Shown piece by piece: positions 54,688 to 63,214 of a stretch of 64,000 nucleotides of DNA. This DNA comes from Nocardioides lianchengensis (GTDB lineage: Bacteria > Actinomycetota > Actinomycetes > Propionibacteriales > Nocardioidaceae): the NCBI RefSeq assembly GCF_900101465.1, contig NZ_FMZM01000003.1, positions 124,001 through 188,000 of the forward strand, given 5' to 3'. Each line of letters opens with the position of its first letter. Positions within the stretch are counted from its first letter, which is position 1. The notes under the pieces were generated by a model that worked only from the letters and a program-made list of their open reading frames with translations, ran no database searches and was not told the DNA's origin. A program made the position numbers and the translations under genes.

Positions 54688-54890
54688 CGGTCGAAGGTCG
54701 CCCCTGTCGGTGTCCGAAGTCGCGCACCCGCGGTCCGTTCTGCGCAGGGGTGCACTCCCCTGGCCGTGACTGGATAGTCGGCCCCGTGCGTGCGTTCCGC
54801 CGCGCGGGACGAACTGATCAGTCAGATGGGCGAGTGGCGACGCCGGTGCCGCACGATCCGGGGACGCCCTCGGCTCGATAGTCTGCGCAC

Positions 54891-55403
54891 ATGCTGGCCG
54901 ACGGAGAGAGCGGCTCGAAGCCGCTACTCCTGCTAGATGTGGACGGGCCACTGAACCCCTGGAAGGCGAAGCGCACACCCGCCGGGTACGAAGAGCATGT
55001 CATCGAGAACTTCGGAGTTCGCCTCAACCCAGCCCATGGCCCGATGCTCCTGAGCGTTGCGGAGATCTTCGAGATCACGTGGTGCACGACTTGGAACCAA
55101 GGCGCCAACGTCGACATCGGTCCGCGGATAGGCCTGCCCAGGCTGCCAGTACTCGAATTGGATCTGGAGGATCACGAGGCTGCGCAGTTCAAATGCCCCT
55201 CTCGTCGCCAGTTCTGGAAGGTCAGCCAGGTGATAGGAGCGGTCGGCACGCGGCCGTTCGCATGGCTAGACGACGAAGTCTCGCGCTACGACCGAGCCGC
55301 GGTCCGACACCGGAAGGCCTGCCTGAGATTCGTAGACCCCGGCAAGGGTCTACGACAGAAGGACATCGACTTCATCGTCCGCTGGGCCTTGACCATCGAG
55401 TAA
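54891..55403 (+). CDS. HAD-domain protein, lower-GC and probably acquired
   Basis: The 170-residue protein has HAD motif I in PLLLLDVDGPLNPW (DxD) and an acidic motif near the C-terminus in PFAWLDDEVSRYD. The pattern resembles small HAD proteins related to the HAD domain of Swiss-Army-Knife RNA-repair proteins; that link is tentative. Its codons use visibly more A/T at third positions than the neighbouring genes, consistent with transfer. It stands alone, divergent from the membrane protein gene. The upstream 200 bases show no clear promoter dyad. Confidence 0.75.
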   Translation: MLADGESGSKPLLLLDVDGPLNPWKAKRTPAGYEEHVIENFGVRLNPAHGPMLLSVAEIFEITWCTTWNQGANVDIGPRIGLPRLPVLELDLEDHEAAQFKCPSRRQFWKVSQVIGAVGTRPFAWLDDEVSRYDRAAVRHRKACLRFVDPGKGLRQKDIDFIVRWALTIE

Positions 55404-55577
55404 CTCCGCTTAGCTGCCTTGCGCCACGATGCGTCACTCCGCCTGGTACGCCGCGAGCCGAGGTTCGCAGACGATCCGATCCGCCGTCAGCTCCCGCGAC
55501 GAGACGGGCGTCGCCTTCCGCATCGTGGTCGCCTCAGCGGCCCGACCACGCACTGCCGGTTCCTCTAGGCTTCGGGC

Positions 55578-55808
55578 ATGGACGAAGACCCGAAGCCGGA
55601 CGTGCTGACGCTCGTCCAGGCCGCGGGTGGCGCCCTCCTCGGAGTCTGGTGGATCTCCGATGGCGTGGTGGGGCTCGGCGTCGCCTGGTTGGGGTTCGCG
55701 ATCTTGTCGCTCGCCTCGTGGTTCGTACGGCGTCGGCCAGGCCGGACTCCGTGGTGGGCGCGGACCGTCTCCTGGGCCGGTGTCCGCTCGCGGCTACGTC
55801 GTGCCTGA
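55578..55808 (+). CDS. Small membrane protein
   Basis: The 76-residue product has two hydrophobic helices (VLTLVQAAGGALLGVWWISDG, VGLGVAWLGFAILSLASWFV) followed by a basic Arg/Trp-rich tail. Its final eight bases overlap the next small membrane gene, so the two probably form a pair. No family recognised. Confidence 0.55.
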   Translation: MDEDPKPDVLTLVQAAGGALLGVWWISDGVVGLGVAWLGFAILSLASWFVRRRPGRTPWWARTVSWAGVRSRLRRA

Positions 55809-56040
55809 TCCGACGGCGCGAGCGCGCGTCAGCGTGAGATCTCGCGTCCTCGGGTGGTGGCGGCGCAACCCGCTCTTCGTCGTCCTGTGGGCCGGCTTCG
55901 CCGTCACCTGGGCGCTGAGGATGCCCGCGTCGTACGGATCCCGGTGGGACTCGTTCCTCGCCGATGCCGCCTGGCTCCTGCTGATCGGCTGCGGCGTCGT
56001 CGGCCTCGTGGGTCGCCGGAGCAGCAACCGAACCCGGTGA
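55801..56040 (+). CDS. Small membrane protein, coupled to the preceding gene
   Basis: The 79-residue product begins at GTG 55801, inside the end of the preceding gene. It has a basic N-terminus (TARARVSVRSRVLGWWRR) and two helices (PLFVVLWAGFAVTWALR, FLADAAWLLLIGCGVVGLVG). The pair resembles a two-component small membrane unit, but function is unknown. It is convergent with the GNAT gene, 15 bases apart. Confidence 0.5.
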   Translation: MPDPTARARVSVRSRVLGWWRRNPLFVVLWAGFAVTWALRMPASYGSRWDSFLADAAWLLLIGCGVVGLVGRRSSNRTR

Positions 56041-56055
56041 CCGGTCCACCCCTGG

Positions 56056-56847
56056 TCAGAGCGTGAGCCGGTAGTCCCGCTCCTGCCCGTACGACGTGAA
56101 GCCGGCCCGCCGCAGGATCGGCCCGGAGGTCTCGACCCGGCCCTTGACCAGGGCCATCGACGCGTCGTGCGCGACGGCGTACTGCAGGCGGGCGGTCAGC
56201 ACCGAGCGGTAGACGCCCCGGCCGCGGGCGGGCGACACGACGCCGGCGCCCCAGAGCCGGGCCACGCCGTCGACGACCGTCAGCCCTCCGGAGCCGACCG
56301 CGGAGCCGTCGACGTACGCGACGGCCGTCGAGCCCCGACCCTCGCGGTGCGCCTCGGCGGTCTCCTCGGCCAGCTCGCGCAGCCGCTCCTCGTCGGGCAG
56401 GCCCCCCTCCTCGAACGCCGCGATGCTCACCTCCAGGTGGTCGCGCGTCGTCGGCCCGTCGAGCGCCCAGCGGATCTCGACGTCCTCGGGCGCCGAGACG
56501 TCGGGCACCCCGCCGTCGAGGTCGAGCGCGAACACGTCCACGGTCTCCACGACCTCGGCGTCGAGGTCCTCCAGCGTCTCCACCAGCGCGGCCGGGGCGT
56601 CGACCCCCACCCGGACCACCAGCTCGGCGAAGCCCCAGGCCTGGACCCGGCCGGCCGCCTCGGCCAGCAGCCGGTCGACGTCGTCCTCGACGTCGGAGCC
56701 GGTCGCGGCCAGGTGCATCAGCGTCGGGGGTACGGCGAAGTAGTCCGGCCACCGGACGAGCAGCAGCTCCTCGGTGGAGTACGACGTCGCGTCGTCCGGG
56801 AACCACAGCCAGGCGGCCGACGCGGCGGCGACGTCCTCGGGCGTCAC
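56056..56847 (-). CDS. GNAT family N-acetyltransferase
   Basis: The 263-residue protein has a divergent N-terminal half (PEDVAAASAAWLWFPDDATSYSTEELLLVRWPDYFAVPP) and a C-terminal GNAT domain with AVAYVDGSAVGSGGLTVVDGVARLWGAGVVSPARGRGVYRSVLTARLQYAVAHDAS, where ARGRGVYR is the acetyl-CoA pyrophosphate loop. Two GNAT-like lobes are possible. GTG at 56847 begins five bases after the rlmN stop, so the two genes may be co-transcribed. Substrate unknown. Confidence 0.85.
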   Translation of the reverse strand: MTPEDVAAASAAWLWFPDDATSYSTEELLLVRWPDYFAVPPTLMHLAATGSDVEDDVDRLLAEAAGRVQAWGFAELVVRVGVDAPAALVETLEDLDAEVVETVDVFALDLDGGVPDVSAPEDVEIRWALDGPTTRDHLEVSIAAFEEGGLPDEERLRELAEETAEAHREGRGSTAVAYVDGSAVGSGGLTVVDGVARLWGAGVVSPARGRGVYRSVLTARLQYAVAHDASMALVKGRVETSGPILRRAGFTSYGQERDYRLTL

Positions 56848-56852
56848 CGGAG

Positions 56853-57998
56853 CTACTCGGTCGCGGCCAGCTGCCCGCAGGCGCCGTCGATCTCGCTGCC
56901 GCGGGTGTCGCGGACGGTCGTGGGGATGCCCTTGGCCTCCAGCCGGCGCACGAACTCGCGCTCGTCGGCGGGGTCGGAGGCGGTCCACTTCGAGCCGGGG
57001 GTGGGGTTGAGCGGGATCAGGTTGACGTGCACCCAGCCCCAGTCGCCGTACGACTGCAGGACGTCGCCGAGCAGGTCGGCGCGCCAGGCCTGGTCGTTGA
57101 TGCCGCGCATCATGGCGTACTCGATCGAGACCCGGCGCTTGGTGAACCGGGCGTAGTCCCAGGCCGCCTCGACGGTTTCGGCGACGGAGAATCGGGTGTT
57201 GATCGGGACCAGCTCGTTGCGCAGCTCGTCGTCGGGGGCGTGCAGGCTCAGCGCGAGGGTGACCGGGATGCCCTCCTCGGTCAGCTGCCTGATCCGCGGG
57301 ACCAGGCCGACCGTGGACACGGTGATGCCGCGCGCGGACATCCCGAGCCCGTCGGGCGAGGAGTCGGTCATCCGTCGTACGGCGCCGATGACGGCCTTGT
57401 AGTTGGCCAGCGGCTCGCCCATGCCCATGAACACCACGTTCGAGACCCGGCCCGGCCCGCCCGGGACCTCGCCGCGGGCCATGGTGCGGTGGGCGGCGAC
57501 GACCTGCTCGACGATCTCGGCGGTCGACATGTTGCGCTGCAGGCCGCCCTGGCCGGTGGCGCAGAACGGGCAGGCCATCCCACAGCCGGCCTGGCTGGAG
57601 ACGCAGACCGTGGCCCGGTCGGGGTAGCGCATCAGCACCGACTCGACGAGCGCGCCGTCGAAGAGCTTCCACAGCGTCTTGCGGGTGGTGCCCTTGTCGG
57701 CCTCGAGGGTGCGCAGCGGCGTCATCAGCGTCGGCAGCAGCGCCTCGACCAGCTCGGCTCGCTGGGTGGCGGGCAGGTCGGTCATCTCGGCCGGGTCGTC
57801 GACCAGCCGGGAGAAGTAGTGGGTGGAGAGCTGCTTGGCCCGGAAGCCCGGCAGCCCGTGCTCCTCGAGCAGCGCCTTGCGGCCGGCCGCGTCGAGGTCG
57901 GCGAGGTGCCGCGGGGGCTTCTTGCGCCCGCGGGGCTCGTCGAAGACCAGCGGCAGCGTCGTGGCGCCGGCGGGCTGGTCGGGGGTGGTGTCAGCCAT
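56853..57998 (-). CDS. rlmN: Dual-specificity 23S rRNA/tRNA adenine C2-methyltransferase RlmN
   Basis: This radical-SAM enzyme methylates A2503 of 23S rRNA and A37 of some tRNAs. The 381-residue protein has the cluster motif [11 protein letters not shown] (about 138–148), [25 protein letters not shown], and the C-terminal catalytic Cys in [14 protein letters not shown] at 57998 has GGAGG just upstream. It precedes the GNAT gene. Upstream lies three tandem 11-base CCCCGACG… units and a REP-type element before glpD. Confidence 0.96.
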   Translation of the reverse strand: MADTTPDQPAGATTLPLVFDEPRGRKKPPRHLADLDAAGRKALLEEHGLPGFRAKQLSTHYFSRLVDDPAEMTDLPATQRAELVEALLPTLMTPLRTLEADKGTTRKTLWKLFDGALVESVLMRYPDRATVCVSSQAGCGMACPFCATGQGGLQRNMSTAEIVEQVVAAHRTMARGEVPGGPGRVSNVVFMGMGEPLANYKAVIGAVRRMTDSSPDGLGMSARGITVSTVGLVPRIRQLTEEGIPVTLALSLHAPDDELRNELVPINTRFSVAETVEAAWDYARFTKRRVSIEYAMMRGINDQAWRADLLGDVLQSYGDWGWVHVNLIPLNPTPGSKWTASDPADEREFVRRLEAKGIPTTVRDTRGSEIDGACGQLAATE

Positions 57999-58076
57999 AA
58001 CGCCTCCAGTGTCCCACCCACGACCAGCCCCCGACGAAACCCCGACGCAACCCCGACGCGACCCGGCCCACCCGCT

Positions 58077-58196
58077 GGTTGAGGTGCGAGCGAAGCGAGC
58101 CCCGAAACCCGGTGAGCCGACTTGCGGCCTCGATCGAGGCCGCAGGTCGGCAAGACGGGTTTCGACACGGTTGCTGCGCAACCTGCTCAACCACCG
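58077..58196. repeat. REP-type inverted repeat between rlmN and glpD
   Basis: TGGTTGAG (from 58077) and CTCAACCA (to 58194) are outer inverted repeats; CGAAACCCG and CGGGTTTCG are inner ones. The centre is an 18-bp stem with one mismatch (58117–58150, CCGACTTGCGGCCTCGAT). It is related in style to, but different in sequence from, the element at 30.8 kb. Confidence 0.75.
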
Positions 58197-58207
58197 GCGG
58201 TGGCACC

Positions 58208-59926
58208 TCAGCTCAGCGGTACGACGTCCGCCGCGCCCAGCCGGGCCGCGTCGGCGGTGGCGTCGTCCGGCATCTGCTGGCTCTCCAGCTCGGCCGCGAC
58301 CCGCTTGCGGTAGTGCTCGACCTCCAGCCGCGTCTGGTCCTCGCTCCAGCCGAGCACCTCGGCCACCAGCGCCGCGACCTCGTCCACGACGCCCACCCCG
58401 CGGTCGAAGGTCTCGATCGAGATCCGGGTCCGGCGGGTCAGCACGTCGTCGAGGTGCCGGGCGCCCTCGTGGCTGGCGGCGTAGACGACCTCGGCCCGCA
58501 GGTAGTCCGGCGCCCCGGCCAGCGCGCCGCCCAGGTCGGGCCGCTCGTCGACCAGCGCCAGCACCTCGTGGACCAGCGAGCCGTAGCGCTTCAGCAGGTG
58601 CTCGATCCACACCTCGTGCAGGCCGTGGCGGCGGGCCAGCACGTGCCGGCCGTTCCACAGTGCCTGGTAGCCCTCGGCCCCGAGGAGCGGGACGTCCTCG
58701 GTCGCCGACTCCGGGATCCGGCGGTCGAAGTGGGCCGCGAGCCCGAAGACCGCCTCGTCGACGGCGTCCTTGGCCATCACCCGGTAGGTCGTGTACTTGC
58801 CGCCCGCGACCACCACCAGGCCGGGCGCCGGGTGGCCGACCGCGTGCTCGCGGGAGAGCTTCGAGGTGGCCTCGGACTCCCCCTCCAGCAGCGGGCGGAG
58901 GCCGGCGTACACGCCCTCGACGTCGGCGCGCGTCAGCGGCGTCTCGAGCACCTCGTTGACGTGGTGGAGCAGGTAGTCGATGTCGGCCTCGCTGGCGGCG
59001 GGGTGCGACTTGTCGAGGGTCCAGTCGGTGTCGGTGGTGCCGATGATCCAGTGCCGGCCCCACGGGATCACGAACAGCACCGACTTCTCGGTCCGCAGGA
59101 TCAGCCCCGACTCCGAGCGGATCCGGTCCTTGGGCACCACCAGGTGGATGCCCTTCGACGCGCGCACGTGGAACTGCCCGCGCTGCCCGCCGAGCTCCTG
59201 CGTCTCGTCGGTCCAGACGCCGGTGGCGTTGAGGACCTGCCGGGCGCGGATGGTCAGCTCCTCCCCCGACTCCAGGTCTCGTACGACGGCGCCGGTCACC
59301 CGCTCGCCCTCGCGGACCAGCGCGGTGACCCGGGTCCGCGAGGCCACGTCGGCGCCGTACGCCGCGGCGGTGCGCGCCAGGAACATCGTGTGCCGGGCGT
59401 CGTCGACCTGGGCGTCGTAGTACTGCAGCGCGCCGACCAGGGCGTCCTTGCGCAGCGACGGCACCAGCTTGCGGGCACCGCGGCGGGTCAGGTGCCGGTG
59501 CAGCGGTACGCCGGTCGGGCCGGCCGCGCGCGCCATGGCGTCGTACAGGGCGACTCCGGAGCCGGCGTAGAGCCGCTCCCAGCCGCGGTGCTTCAGCGGG
59601 TAGATGAACGGCACCGGGTGGACCAGGTGCGGCGCGAGCTTCAGCAGCATCAGGCCCCGCTCCTTGAGCGCCTCGGCGACCAGCCGGAAGTCGAGCATCT
59701 CCAGGTAGCGCAGCCCGCCGTGCATCAGCTTGCTGGAGCGGCTGGAGGTGCCCGAGGCGAAGTCGCGGGCCTCGACCAGGCCGACCCGCAGGCCGCGGGT
59801 GGCGGCGTCGAGAGCGGAGCCGGCGCCGACCACGCCGCCGCCGATGACCAGGACGTCGAGCTCCTCCTCGCTCATCCGGCGCAGCGACTCCTGGCGGAAC
59901 TCCGGGGACAGGGCGATGGATCGCAT
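58208..59926 (-). CDS. glpD: Glycerol-3-phosphate dehydrogenase (FAD)
   Basis: This membrane-associated flavoenzyme oxidises glycerol 3-phosphate to dihydroxyacetone phosphate, passing electrons to quinone. The 572-residue protein has the FAD fold [21 protein letters not shown] (about 25–45), [18 protein letters not shown], and the C-terminal GlpO/GlpD helical domain with [23 protein letters not shown]. It overlaps the glpK stop by one base (TGATG). It ends the glpF–glpK–glpD operon, just before the REP-type element. Confidence 0.96.
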   Translation of the reverse strand: MRSIALSPEFRQESLRRMSEEELDVLVIGGGVVGAGSALDAATRGLRVGLVEARDFASGTSSRSSKLMHGGLRYLEMLDFRLVAEALKERGLMLLKLAPHLVHPVPFIYPLKHRGWERLYAGSGVALYDAMARAAGPTGVPLHRHLTRRGARKLVPSLRKDALVGALQYYDAQVDDARHTMFLARTAAAYGADVASRTRVTALVREGERVTGAVVRDLESGEELTIRARQVLNATGVWTDETQELGGQRGQFHVRASKGIHLVVPKDRIRSESGLILRTEKSVLFVIPWGRHWIIGTTDTDWTLDKSHPAASEADIDYLLHHVNEVLETPLTRADVEGVYAGLRPLLEGESEATSKLSREHAVGHPAPGLVVVAGGKYTTYRVMAKDAVDEAVFGLAAHFDRRIPESATEDVPLLGAEGYQALWNGRHVLARRHGLHEVWIEHLLKRYGSLVHEVLALVDERPDLGGALAGAPDYLRAEVVYAASHEGARHLDDVLTRRTRISIETFDRGVGVVDEVAALVAEVLGWSEDQTRLEVEHYRKRVAAELESQQMPDDATADAARLGAADVVPLS

Positions 59927-61443
59927 CAGTCGACGTCCACCCAGTCGAGGGTGCGCTCGACGGCCTTCTGCCAGCCGGCGTACCCCTCCGCACGCTGGTC
60001 GTCGTCCCATTGCGGGGACCAGCGCTTGCCCTCGTTCCAGTTCTTGCGCAGCTCGTCGGTGTCCTTCCAGAAGCCGACGGCGAGCCCGGCAGCGTACGCC
60101 GCGCCCAGGCAGGTGGTCTCGGCCAGCACCGGACGGCTGACCTCGACCCCGAGCACGTCGGCCTGGATCTGCATGCACAGCTCGTTGGCGGTCACGCCGC
60201 CGTCGACCTTCAGCACCTCCAGCTTCACGCCCGAGTCCTTCTCCATCGCGTCCGCGACGTCCTTGGACTGGTAGCAGATCGCCTCCAGGGTGGCGCGGGC
60301 GACGTGGGCGTTGGTGTTGTAGCGGGAGAGCCCGACGATCGCGCCCCGGGCGTCGGAGCGCCAGTACGGCGCGAACAGCCCCGAGAAGGCCGGCACGAAG
60401 TAGACGCCGCCGTTGTCCTCGACCTGCCGGGCCAGCGACTCGCTCTGCGAGGCGCCCGAGATGATGCCGAGCTGGTCACGCAGCCACTGCACGGCCGAGC
60501 CGGTGACGGCGATCGAGCCCTCGAGCGCGTAGACCGGCTTGTCGTCGCCGAAGCGGTAGCAGACCGTCGTCAGCAGACCGGCCTTCGAGCGGACCAGCTC
60601 GGTGCCGGTGTTGAGCAGCATGAAGTTGCCGGTGCCGTAGGTGTTCTTGGCCTCGCCGGGCTCGAAGCAGACCTGGCCGACGGTCGCAGCCTGCTGGTCG
60701 CCGAGGATGCCGGTCAGCGGCACCTCGCCGCGGAACGGCCCGTGCGCGTCGGTCTTCCCGTAGCCCTCCGGGTCGCTGGAGGAGCGGATCTCCGGCAGCA
60801 TCGCCCGCGGGATGTCGAAGAGCGCGAGCAGCTCGTCGTCCCACTCGCAGGTCTCGAGGTCCATCAGCATGGTGCGGCTGGCGTTGGTCACGTCGGTGAC
60901 GTGCGACCCGCCGTCGGTGCCGCCGGTGAGGTTCCAGATCAGCCAGGAGTCCGTCGTACCGAAGAGGGCGTCGCCCTTCTCGGCCGCCGCCCGCACCCCG
61001 TCGACGTTCTCCAGGATCCACTGGATCTTGCCGCCGGCGAAGTACGTCGCCGGCGGCAGCCCGGCCCGCTCGCGGATCAGGTCGCCGTGACCGTCGCGCT
61101 CCAGCTTGGAGGCGATCTTGTCGGTACGGGTGTCCTGCCACACGATCGCGTTGTAGTACGGCCGGCCGGTGTTCTTGTCCCACACCACGGTCGTCTCGCG
61201 CTGGTTGGTGATGCCGACCGCGGCCAGGTCCGCCGCGGTCAGCCCGGCCTTGCCGAGCGCGGTCTGGATGACCGAGCGGGTGCGCTCCCAGATCTCCACC
61301 GGGTTGTGCTCGACCCAGCCGGCCTTCGGGAGGATCTGCTCGTGCTCGAGCTGGTGGCGCGCCACCTCCTCCCCCGCGTGGTCGAAGATCATGAAGCGGG
61401 TGCTGGTGGTGCCCTGGTCGACGGCGCCTACGTAGGTCGTCAC
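59926..61443 (-). CDS. glpK: Glycerol kinase
   Basis: GlpK phosphorylates glycerol to glycerol 3-phosphate. The 505-residue FGGY kinase has [14 protein letters not shown] at the N-terminus, [45 protein letters not shown], and the C-terminal [13 protein letters not shown]. It is full length for the family. The GTG start at 61443 follows AGGAGG. It is downstream of glpF and coupled to glpD. A second, divergent glycerol kinase gene lies at 63.2 kb. Confidence 0.97.
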   Translation of the reverse strand: MTTYVGAVDQGTTSTRFMIFDHAGEEVARHQLEHEQILPKAGWVEHNPVEIWERTRSVIQTALGKAGLTAADLAAVGITNQRETTVVWDKNTGRPYYNAIVWQDTRTDKIASKLERDGHGDLIRERAGLPPATYFAGGKIQWILENVDGVRAAAEKGDALFGTTDSWLIWNLTGGTDGGSHVTDVTNASRTMLMDLETCEWDDELLALFDIPRAMLPEIRSSSDPEGYGKTDAHGPFRGEVPLTGILGDQQAATVGQVCFEPGEAKNTYGTGNFMLLNTGTELVRSKAGLLTTVCYRFGDDKPVYALEGSIAVTGSAVQWLRDQLGIISGASQSESLARQVEDNGGVYFVPAFSGLFAPYWRSDARGAIVGLSRYNTNAHVARATLEAICYQSKDVADAMEKDSGVKLEVLKVDGGVTANELCMQIQADVLGVEVSRPVLAETTCLGAAYAAGLAVGFWKDTDELRKNWNEGKRWSPQWDDDQRAEGYAGWQKAVERTLDWVDVD

Positions 61444-61486
61444 GGTTCCTCCTGTGCTGGTGGTGGGTCGCGGTGGACGGTGCTGC

Positions 61487-62317
61487 TCAGCTGCGGGCGG
61501 GGACGGGCTCGCTGACGGCCTCGTCCTCGTCCTCGTCGAGCGCGGGGTCGGTGAGGTGGTTCTCGATGAGGACCTTGAACAGGAACCCGCCGATCAGGCC
61601 GCCGATGATCGGGGCGACGATTGGCAACCAGAAGTAGAGATCCCCGTTCTGGTCGTTCATCGCGCCGCCGTACCCGGTGATCAGGGAGGCCAGGCGCGGG
61701 CCGAAGTCGCGCGCCGGGTTGATCGCGTAGCCGGCGTTGGCGCCCCAGGCCATGCCGATCGCCACGACCAGCAGGCCGACGACGACGGGGCCGAGGTTGG
61801 CCATGGGCGGGTTGTTCCACGCGGTGGTGACGGCGAAGATCACGAACACCAGGATCGCGGTGCCGATGACCTGGTCGAGGAACGCCGTCGAGATGCTCAC
61901 GTCGGCGCCGCCGTTGCCGGGCAGCGTCGAGAAGATGCCCTGGGTGGCGATGGTGTGGTCGGGGTCGACCGCGCCGATGAGGTCGGCGTACGACGCCCGC
62001 ACCAGGAGGGCGGCCACGAAGGCGCCCAGCGTCTGGGCGAGGACGTACGGCGCCACCTTGCGCCACTCGAAGCCCTTGAAGGCGGCGAGCGCGATGGTGA
62101 CGGCCGGGTTGAGGTGGGCGCCGGAGATGCGGGCGGCGACGTAGACACCGAGCGTCACGCCGAGCCCCCAGGCCCAGGCGATCGAGTCGTGGTCGCCGAG
62201 GCTGCCGTCGCTGCTGGTGGTCACCTGGGCGACCACGCCGCAGCCGAAGAGGATCAGGATCATCGTCCCGGCGAACTCCGCGCACAGCTCCCCGAGGAGC
62301 GGCCGTTGCTTGGTCAC
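61487..62317 (-). CDS. glpF: Glycerol uptake facilitator (MIP family aquaglyceroporin)
   Basis: The 276-residue channel has six transmembrane helices and the two MIP half-helix motifs: [13 protein letters not shown] in the first half and [12 protein letters not shown] in the second. Asp after the second NPAR is typical of glycerol-conducting channels. GTG at 62317 is preceded by AAAGGA and gives [18 protein letters not shown]. The C-terminal tail is acidic. It is the first gene of the glp operon, divergent from the IclR gene across a perfect inverted repeat. Confidence 0.95.
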   Translation of the reverse strand: MTKQRPLLGELCAEFAGTMILILFGCGVVAQVTTSSDGSLGDHDSIAWAWGLGVTLGVYVAARISGAHLNPAVTIALAAFKGFEWRKVAPYVLAQTLGAFVAALLVRASYADLIGAVDPDHTIATQGIFSTLPGNGGADVSISTAFLDQVIGTAILVFVIFAVTTAWNNPPMANLGPVVVGLLVVAIGMAWGANAGYAINPARDFGPRLASLITGYGGAMNDQNGDLYFWLPIVAPIIGGLIGGFLFKVLIENHLTDPALDEDEDEAVSEPVPARS

Positions 62318-62399
62318 GGTGTGGGTCCTTTCCCGAGGGGCGTCCGAGTGACGCCCACCACACAGTGCCCGCTGGCTGCGTCGATCACCACACGCGTCA

Positions 62400-62435
62400 T
62401 TCGACATCGCCGAACGACTGATCGACGATGTCGAA
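62400..62435. promoter_or_regulatory. Perfect 10-bp inverted repeat between glpF and iclR-type gene
   Basis: TTCGACATCG (62400–62409) and CGATGTCGAA (62426–62435) are separated by 16 bases. It is the likely binding site of the adjacent IclR-type regulator, controlling both the glp operon and itself. Confidence 0.7.
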
Positions 62436-62455
62436 CGGTCTCGTAGGCTGGTGCC

Positions 62456-63214
62456 ATGGCCGGCACCATCCAGTCGATCGAGCGCGCCGCCGCCGTCCTG
62501 CACCTCCTGGGCGCGGTCGGCGAGCCGGTGCCGCTCGGCGAGCTGGCCCGCACCCTCGACCTGCCCAAGCCCACCGTCCACGGGATCACCCGCACGCTGG
62601 TCGAGGTCGGCTTCGTCGTCCAGGACCCCGAGACCGGGCACTACGCGCTGGGCCGCGGCCTGCGCGACCTGGGGGCGCGTCTGGATCCCCACCTGCTCCG
62701 GGCGCGGGCGGTCAACTGGGCCGACGGCCTGGCGGCCCGCACCGGTCTGGAGGTGCAGCTCGGCATCCTCAGCGGCACCACGGTCGAGATCGTCCACCAC
62801 GTCTTCCGCCCCGACGGCTCACCCCAGCGGCTGCGCACCGGCGAGATCCAGCCGCTGCACGCCAGCGCGCTCGGGCAGGTGCTGCTCGCCTTCTCCCCCA
62901 CCAGCTCCCGGCTGCGCAACCTGGAGCTGCCCGTGCACACCCCCGCGACGCTGACCAGCCGGCTGGAGCTCACCCGCGTCGTGCAGTCCGTACGACGCCA
63001 GGGCTGGGCCCACGTGGACGGGGCGCTCCGACCGGGGGTGGCCGCCGTCGCCGCGCCGGTGCGCCACCACCTCGGCATCGGGGTGGGCGCCCTCGGCGTC
63101 GTCGGCCCCCGCGAGTGGGTCATCGGCCCGGACGGCGCCCCGCGGGCCGGCCTCGCCGAGCAGGTCACCGCCAGCGCCGAGGCCATCGCCGCCACCCTCC
63201 AGGAGCGCCTGTGA
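62456..63214 (+). CDS. IclR family regulator, probably of glycerol genes
   Basis: The 252-residue protein has an N-terminal winged helix (MAGTIQSIERAAAVLHLLGAVGEPVPLGELARTLDLPKPTVHGITRTLVEVGFV) and a C-terminal IclR effector domain (TGLEVQLGILSGTTVEIVHHV, RTGEIQPLHASALGQVLLAFS, AAVAAPVRHHLGIGVGALGVVG). It resembles GylR-type glycerol regulators of actinomycetes. It is divergent from glpF and its stop overlaps the second glycerol kinase start (GTGA). The inverted repeat just upstream is its probable operator. Confidence 0.93.
   Translation: MAGTIQSIERAAAVLHLLGAVGEPVPLGELARTLDLPKPTVHGITRTLVEVGFVVQDPETGHYALGRGLRDLGARLDPHLLRARAVNWADGLAARTGLEVQLGILSGTTVEIVHHVFRPDGSPQRLRTGEIQPLHASALGQVLLAFSPTSSRLRNLELPVHTPATLTSRLELTRVVQSVRRQGWAHVDGALRPGVAAVAAPVRHHLGIGVGALGVVGPREWVIGPDGAPRAGLAEQVTASAEAIAATLQERL

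Noticed and set aside
56853-59993. 1046-residue apparent fusion upstream of rlmN
   Set aside because: The extension reads glpD in the wrong frame. RlmN starts at 57998 with GGAGG upstream.
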